Notes under the pieces: generated by a model | The model's database searches: none | Seen by the model: the letters and a program-made list of their open reading frames with translations, nothing else | Told to the model about the DNA's origin: nothing | Shown: one piece after another, positions 46,621 through 50,647 of the stretch | How the letters are laid out: the number at the start of each line of letters is the position of its first letter | Numbering within the stretch: position 1 is the stretch's first letter | Position numbers and translations under genes: made by a program | From: Symbiodinium natans | Lineage: Eukaryota; Sar; Dinophyceae; Suessiales; Symbiodiniaceae | Direction: 5' to 3' | Assembly (NCBI GenBank): GCA_905221605.1 | Contig: CAJNDS010000468.1 | Location: 40,001 to 90,647 of the forward strand | Length of the DNA stretch: 50,647 bases

Positions 46621-46925
46621 AGGAACCGCAAACAAAATCACCAAACCCCAAACCTTAAACTTGTTCTCCTGCGGGGTCGGCGGCTTGAGCCGGAGGCTCT
46701 TAAATTGGTTTAGGGGCTAAATGGCTCCATTTTCTTCCACCCCGCCTCACTTTCTTTACTTGACAAGCTTTGATTTCGCACAACCCGCATACCTTCGATA
46801 CATCACACTTCGATCTGCTAGACTACAACACATATTCTGATTAAGGTTCAGGGTTTAGGCTGTAGGGTTTGGGGTTTAGGGTTTGGGGTTTAGGGTTTAG
46901 GGTTTAGGGTTCAGGGAAACATGCC
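46621..46925. other. Unique region and short G-array
   Basis: Unique AT-balanced DNA (46621-46845) without a supported gene, then TTTAGGG/TTTGGGG units (46848-46915). Confidence 0.55.
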
Positions 46926-47025
46926 CAACTGTGCCTGGCGGAGGTGCCAGAACGGCTGGCCGCGCCACTGCGAGGGGGTCGCCGATGACCCAATAACGCT
47001 CCTGCGGTCTTCTATAGGAGGGTTT
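46926..47025 (+). other. Exon-like island between G-arrays
   Basis: Plus frame MPNCAWRRCQNGWPRHCEGV and on for about 30 codons, then G-units. Cysteine/tryptophan-rich. Both flanks are G-strand. Confidence 0.35.
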
Positions 47026-47160
47026 TGGGGTTTAGGGTTTAGGGTTTAGGGTTTGGGCTTTAGGGTTGAGGGTTTAGGGTTGAGGGTTTAGGGTTTAGGG
47101 TGTAGGGTTTAGGGTTGCGGGGGTTTAGGGTTTAGACTTTCGGGTTTAGGGCTTTGGGCC
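47026..47160 (+). repeat. Degenerate G-array
   Basis: TTTAGGG, TTGAGGG and TGTAGGG units. Confidence 0.9.
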
Positions 47161-47250
47161 TACTTGGAGGTTTATGGGTGACTTTAAGTAGGGTTAGAAG
47201 TATGGTAACTCTACCTATAGCCCTATTTCAGGTACTTCTAACCCTACGTA
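47161..47250. mobile_element. Family A element truncated by a C-array
   Basis: The left end ACTTGGAGGTTTATGGGTGA is intact. Internal AAGTAGGGTTAGAAGTATGG and its inverse follow, but the right end stops at CTACGTAG|AACCCC, where C-strand repeats start. Confidence 0.7.
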
Positions 47251-47590
47251 GAACCCCAAACCCTAAACCCTAAACCCTAAACCCTAAACCCTAAACCCTA
47301 AACCCTAAACCCTAAACCGCTCGAAGTATGCTCATGGTGATAGGAGATTAGGGTTCGAGACCCTGAGCCCTCAAGCCTACGGACAAAAACCTGAACCCCC
47401 AGGTTGGGAATTTGGGCTTAGGGTTTAGGGTTTGCGGCTTAGGGTTTAGGGTTTAGGGTTTAGGTTTTAGGCACTCCAGAGTCTGGGGTTGGGCATTTCA
47501 GGGAGTCTCTGGGGTTGGGCACTCCGAGTAGACCGGGCAAGAGTTCCAGGCGAGGAGAAGAGTTGAGTTTAAAATCTAACAACCCCACAC
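47251..47590. repeat. (CCCTAAA)n, unique sequence, G-units
   Basis: Regular C-array (47251-47318), unique sequence, G-units (47417-47470), then a TCTGGGGTTGGGCA motif twice (47484, 47511). No gene. Confidence 0.8.
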
Positions 47591-47683
47591 CGAAGGTGTG
47601 GAAAAAACCACCAAGAGCTCCTCATGCGGCCGATCTCGCCAGGCCGAGGCTTCGTTCGGGATGTTTCCTTGGCTGACTTCTGA
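47591..47683 (+). other. Exon-like segment ending in stop
   Basis: Plus frame of 30 codons to TGA (RRCGKNHQELLMRPISPGRG and on to SLADF). Natural composition. An inverted CCACACCGAAGGTGTGG sits at its start. G-units follow at 47703. Confidence 0.35.
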
Positions 47684-47880
47684 AACCCTCCGAAGAGTTT
47701 AAACTTGGGATATAGGGTTAAGGGCTTAGGGCTTGGGGTTCAGGGTTTAGGGTTTAGGGTTTAGGGTTTAGGGTTTAGGGTTTAGGGTTTAGGGTTTAGG
47801 GTGTAGGGTTTAGGGTTTAGGGTTTAGGGTTAGGGTTTGGGGTTGTTGTAGTTTAAACCCAAAACCCAAAGCTTGAAGTC
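47684..47880 (+). repeat. (TTTAGGG)n array
   Basis: Regular array (47738-47830) with short variant edges. Confidence 0.95.
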
Positions 47881-47970
47881 CCACAAGGGCCGGCCAGAAG
47901 AAAGCAAAGTTTCGGCCGGGCGTGCTCTGGTTCCTGACGTACCTGCGGGAAGGGCTGGGGGTGCTTAGGA
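47881..47970 (+). other. Exon-like island
   Basis: One plus frame reads AGQKKAKFRPGVLWFLTYLR and on to VLRI; a second reads GRPEESKVSAGRALVPDVPA to TAG. Both are plausible, so the frame is undecided. Flanked by G-strand units on the right. Confidence 0.35.
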
Positions 47971-48554
47971 TTTAGGGTTTAGTGCTTAGGGCTTTGGGTT
48001 TAGGGTTTAGGGTTTAGGGTCTAGGGTCTAGGGTCTAGGGTTTAGGGTTTAATTAGGGTTTAATTAGGGTTGGGGATTTGGGAAAATTTCGAGGAATTCG
48101 GGAAATTCGGCTAGTTGGGGGGAGGGTTCGTTTGGTGATCTCAAGGGCTTGGGGGGACATGCGAGCTTCGGGGTGTTTTGGAGGTAAGGGTTTAGGGTTT
48201 CGGGTTTCGGGTTTCGGGGGTTGAGAGTTTTTGGTCTTTGGTAAAAGTGCTTTCGCGCCTTGTGACAGCGAAAGCCTCGTGTGAAATTGTTAAACCCCCA
48301 CTCCCCTAAACCTGAAGCCCCAAATTGAACCCTACAAGGGACTCTCTTACTTGTAAGGCGACCCTATTCCCCTACATCCCTGAAAACGAAAGACCCTGAA
48401 CCCGAAACCCGAAACGCTAAACCCTAAACCCTAAACCCTAGAAACCCTGAACCTTCAACCCTCGACCCCCAGGCGCACGTTAGGTGGTAGACGGGGCACC
48501 AGGTCGGCCTGGCAGACCGCTTCTTGAAGGGCGCGGCTTGCTTTTTGGTGGTCT
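47971..48554. repeat. G-units, spacers, C-units, GC-rich island
   Basis: TTTAGGG units (47970-48070) with two AATTAGGG; spacer with AATTCGGG; TTTCGGG units (48185-48222); unique spacer; C-units (48395-48460); island 48465-48550 (RTLGGRRGTRSAWQTA on plus). No gene called. Confidence 0.65.
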
Positions 48555-49034
48555 ATGGTTGAGGGTTTAGTGTTCAGGGTTGAGGGTTTAGGGGGTTTAG
48601 GGTTTAGGTTTAAGGTTTAGGGTTTGGGGTTAGGGTTTAGGGTTTAGGGTTTAGGGTTTAGGGTTTAGGGTTTAGGGTTTAGGGTTTAGGGTTTGGGGAT
48701 TAGGGATTAGGGTTTAGGGTTTAGGGTTTAGGGTTTAGGGTTTTGGAATTAGGGTTTAGGGTTTAGGGATTAGGGATTAGGGATTAGGGATTAGGGATTA
48801 GGGATTAGGGTTAAGGGTTTAGGGTTTAGGGTTTAGGGTTTAGGGTTTTGGATTTAGGGTTTAGGGTTTAGGGTTTAGGGTTTAAGGTTTAGGGTTTAAG
48901 GTTTAGGGTTTAGGGTTTACGGTTTAGGGTTTAGGGTTTAGGGTTTAGGGTTTAGGGTTTAGGGTTTAGGGTTTAGGGTTTAGGGTTTAGGGTTTAGGGT
49001 TTAGGGTTTAGGGTTTAGGGTTTAGGGTTTAGGG
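48555..49034 (+). repeat. Longest G-strand array, about 480 bp
   Basis: TTTAGGG with internal homogeneous GGGATTA blocks (48767-48808, six copies) and scattered TTTAAGG units; the last 120 bp are perfect. Confidence 0.97.
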
Positions 49035-49537
49035 TGACCCTAAAGCCTGAACCCTAAACCTTGAACCGTAAACCCTCAATCCTGAACCCTAAACCCTAAG
49101 CCGGGTTTAAGGGTAGGTAGCATCGGCCTGAAACTGCCAAGGTTGATGGGCAAACTGACAGTTACCCTAACCCTAAACCCTAAACCCTAAACCCTAAACC
49201 CTAAGTTGCCTGGCACTAGGAGAAAAAAGGTTTCAAAGGTGCGGTTGGTCCAGACCAGCACGTGAGGGCTCTAGGGTTTGGAGTTTTGGGGTTTAGGGCT
49301 TCGGGTTTAAGGTTTTAACGTTCTGGGGTTTGAGGTGTAGGAGGTCTGGGCGGTTGTAGTGTTTGGAGTTTGGGCGGAGCAGTTTTGAGCTTAGCAGTTT
49401 TGAGCTTGGTTGGGTTTCAAGTTTAAGGTTTAAGCTTAAACCCCAAACCCAGCCGTCCCCAGCGCTGTTCAGCCCCGAAACCCTAAACCCTCAACCCTAA
49501 ACCCTCCACCCTAAACCAGCCCTAAACTCTAAACCCC
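49035..49537. repeat. C-units head-to-head, spacers, degenerate units
   Basis: C-strand units start at 49035 (AGGGTGACCC), with further C-units at 49165-49203 and 49440-49535. GC-rich spacer 49205-49275 and degenerate G-units (49275-49420) lie between. No gene. Confidence 0.75.
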
Positions 49538-49612
49538 CATGGTCCTGCATTGGATGCAGCAGCTGGGACTGCAGCCACCGCTCTCCTCCCCGTTGACCTG
49601 CTGCAGACCGGG
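49538..49612 (+). other. Exon-like island
   Basis: Two plus frames are protein-like: PALDAAAGTAATALLPVDLL, and MVLHWMQQLGLQPPLSSPLT to TAG. C-units left, G-array right. Confidence 0.35.
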
Positions 49613-49873
49613 GGCTTAGGGTTTAGGATTTAGGGTTTCGGGTTTGGGGTTTGAGGTTTAGGGATTAGGGGTTCGGGTGTAGGGTTTAGGGTTTAGGGTT
49701 TGGGGTTTAGGGCTTAGGGTTTAGGGCCAAGGCTTTGTCCTTATTTAGGCTCTTGGAAGATCTGGATATGCCATAACAGACTAGGTTGGCCCCTCAACCC
49801 CCGAAAAAAAATTCGCAAGTGTGACCCTGTTTCACCCACACCCTGAAAAGGAAGCATCGAAACCAACTACCCC
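49613..49873 (+). repeat. Degenerate G-array and unique spacer
   Basis: TTTAGGG/TTTGGGG units (49613-49725), then AT-balanced spacer to the hairpin. Confidence 0.8.
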
Positions 49874-49970
49874 CTGGTTCTTCGTAGGGAATGGGGGAAT
49901 TGGGGCCCCATATATTCCCTTTAAGGGAGTATACAGGTACCTCATTCCCCCATTCCCTACTAAGAACCAG
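49874..49970. mobile_element. Hairpin element
   Basis: Arms CTGGTTCTTCGTAGGGAATG.. and ..CATTCCCTACTAAGAACCAG, about 26 nt with one mismatch, and a GGGGCCCC-containing loop. 97 bp, non-coding; overlapping frames on both strands are chance. Confidence 0.8.
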
Positions 49971-49995
49971 CCAGACTATTCTACCCATTCCTAGA

Positions 49996-50014
49996 ACACA
50001 CACACACACACACA
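49996..50014 (+). repeat. (CA)n microsatellite
   Basis: About nine CA units. Confidence 0.95.
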
Positions 50015-50204
50015 CCACATGGACAGAGACCCGAGAGGCCAAAAACCTGAACCCTAATAGCTCTGCGTCCCCTAAGTACCCTAATTATCCTACATGCCCT
50101 GGTAGATACAATAAATGCCCGACATACCCTAAAAATCCTAAATACTCTAAACACCCTAACCCTAAATACCCGAAACCCGAAACCCAAAACTCGAGTGGTC
50201 CCTT
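50015..50204. repeat. Degenerate CCCTAAN units
   Basis: CCCTAAT, CCTAAAT and TACCCTAA units in a very decayed C-strand array; no gene. Confidence 0.6.
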
Positions 50205-50316
50205 ACTTGGAGGTTCATGGGTAGTTTTAAGTAGGGCTAAAGGTAACCTAAATGGGGTTAGAAGTATTGTCACCATACTTCTGACCCTGCTTATACCTAC
50301 CCATGAACCTCCCAGT
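50205..50316. mobile_element. Family A element, full copy
   Basis: ACTTGGAGGTTCATGGGTAG left and CTACCCATGAACCTCCCAGT right are inverted with one inserted base. 112 bp. Confidence 0.8.
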
Positions 50317-50380
50317 ACCAGCACCCAGGCGGTCGAAGGTTCACTTCTGGATGGCTCTTTGAGCTCGAAAGCCGAAGCCT

Positions 50381-50445
50381 ACTTGGAGGTTCATCTGGGT
50401 AGCTATATGTTTAGGGTTTAGGGTTGAGGGTTTAGGGTTTAGAGT

Positions 50446-50477
<32 letters not shown>

Positions 50478-50557
50478 GGTTTAGGGTTTAGGGTTTAGGG
50501 TTTGCTATTCAAGGTACGTAAAACCCTAGCCCTACTCATGACTACCCATGAGCCTCC
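50381..50557. mobile_element. Family A element with telomere array in its centre
   Basis: Left arm ACTTGGAGGTTCATCTGGGT (50381), right arm GACTACCCATGAGCCTCCTAG (ending about 50555). Between them lies a TTTAGGG/TTGAGGG array (50409-50503). The copy at 50205-50316 has no array. Confidence 0.7.
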
Positions 50558-50647
50558 TAGCAAGCCCTAAACTCTAGACCCTAAACCCTAACCCTCCCCA
50601 AACTCCAAAGGTACCGGGGCGTTCTCCGTGGCCCCAAATCCCAAACC
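50558..50647 (-). repeat. C-units and terminal unique sequence
   Basis: CCCTAAA units (50562-50597), then unique sequence that runs off the window. Confidence 0.8.

Noticed and set aside
47881-47970. Histone-like reading of KAKFRPGVLWFL
   Set aside because: Only a loose resemblance to a KxxRFRPG motif over a few residues; the competing frame is equally open.

Overview
The window is nuclear DNA of a eukaryote with plant/algal-type telomere repeats. (TTTAGGG)n and its complement (CCCTAAA)n, with many sequence variants, recur from end to end and make up a large share of the 50.6 kb. Known TTTAGGG users include land plants, several green algae, dinoflagellates and chromerid algae; nothing here decides among them, and I recognise no conserved protein, rRNA or tRNA. 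GC-rich unique DNA, many short tandem repeats and a 100-N gap (28048-28147) suggest a repeat-rich protist or algal scaffold. There is no bacterial-style gene layout, and most long open frames are artefacts of stop-free repeats.

Layout: the same motif repeats dozens of times. A C-strand array (CCCTAAA) is followed by a GC-rich unique island of about 60-130 bp, then a G-strand array (TTTAGGG), then an AT-richer spacer that often holds a palindromic, MITE-like element, then the next C-strand array. About 34 islands follow the order C-array / island / G-array; about 8 break it. Many islands are open in a plausible reading frame and end at a GT that is either a good splice donor or part of the repeat itself (G|GTTTAG). 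Two readings compete: exons whose introns are filled by telomere-like repeats, or small telomere-capped fragments joined end to end. I cannot separate these without transcripts.

Non-array elements form at least seven dispersed families, here named A to G, plus single hairpins. Family A (ACTTGGAGGTTCATGG ends) has about 13 full or partial copies. Several elements contain a telomere array in their centre, are cut off by one, or lie beside one inside matching direct repeats (15859-16074; 21417-21530).

Gene-like regions: the best is a two-exon minus-strand model at 44392-44834 in a repeat-poor patch, with a GTGAGT donor and a polypyrimidine-CAG acceptor joining in frame. Others are the minus-strand exon at 10856-11144, first-exon-like islands at 8234 and 21008, and coding relics near 34.0-34.4 kb and 42.2-42.4 kb that run straight into telomere repeats. 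None could be assigned a function.

Other landmarks: a 2 kb CCCTAAA/CCCCAAA field with an exact 351-bp tandem duplication (3705-4435), a polypurine tract (23.3-23.7 kb), a 1.1 kb minisatellite with a unit of about 20 bp (23.97-25.08 kb), and a GTGCGTGC-type satellite running into the gap (27.4-28.05 kb).
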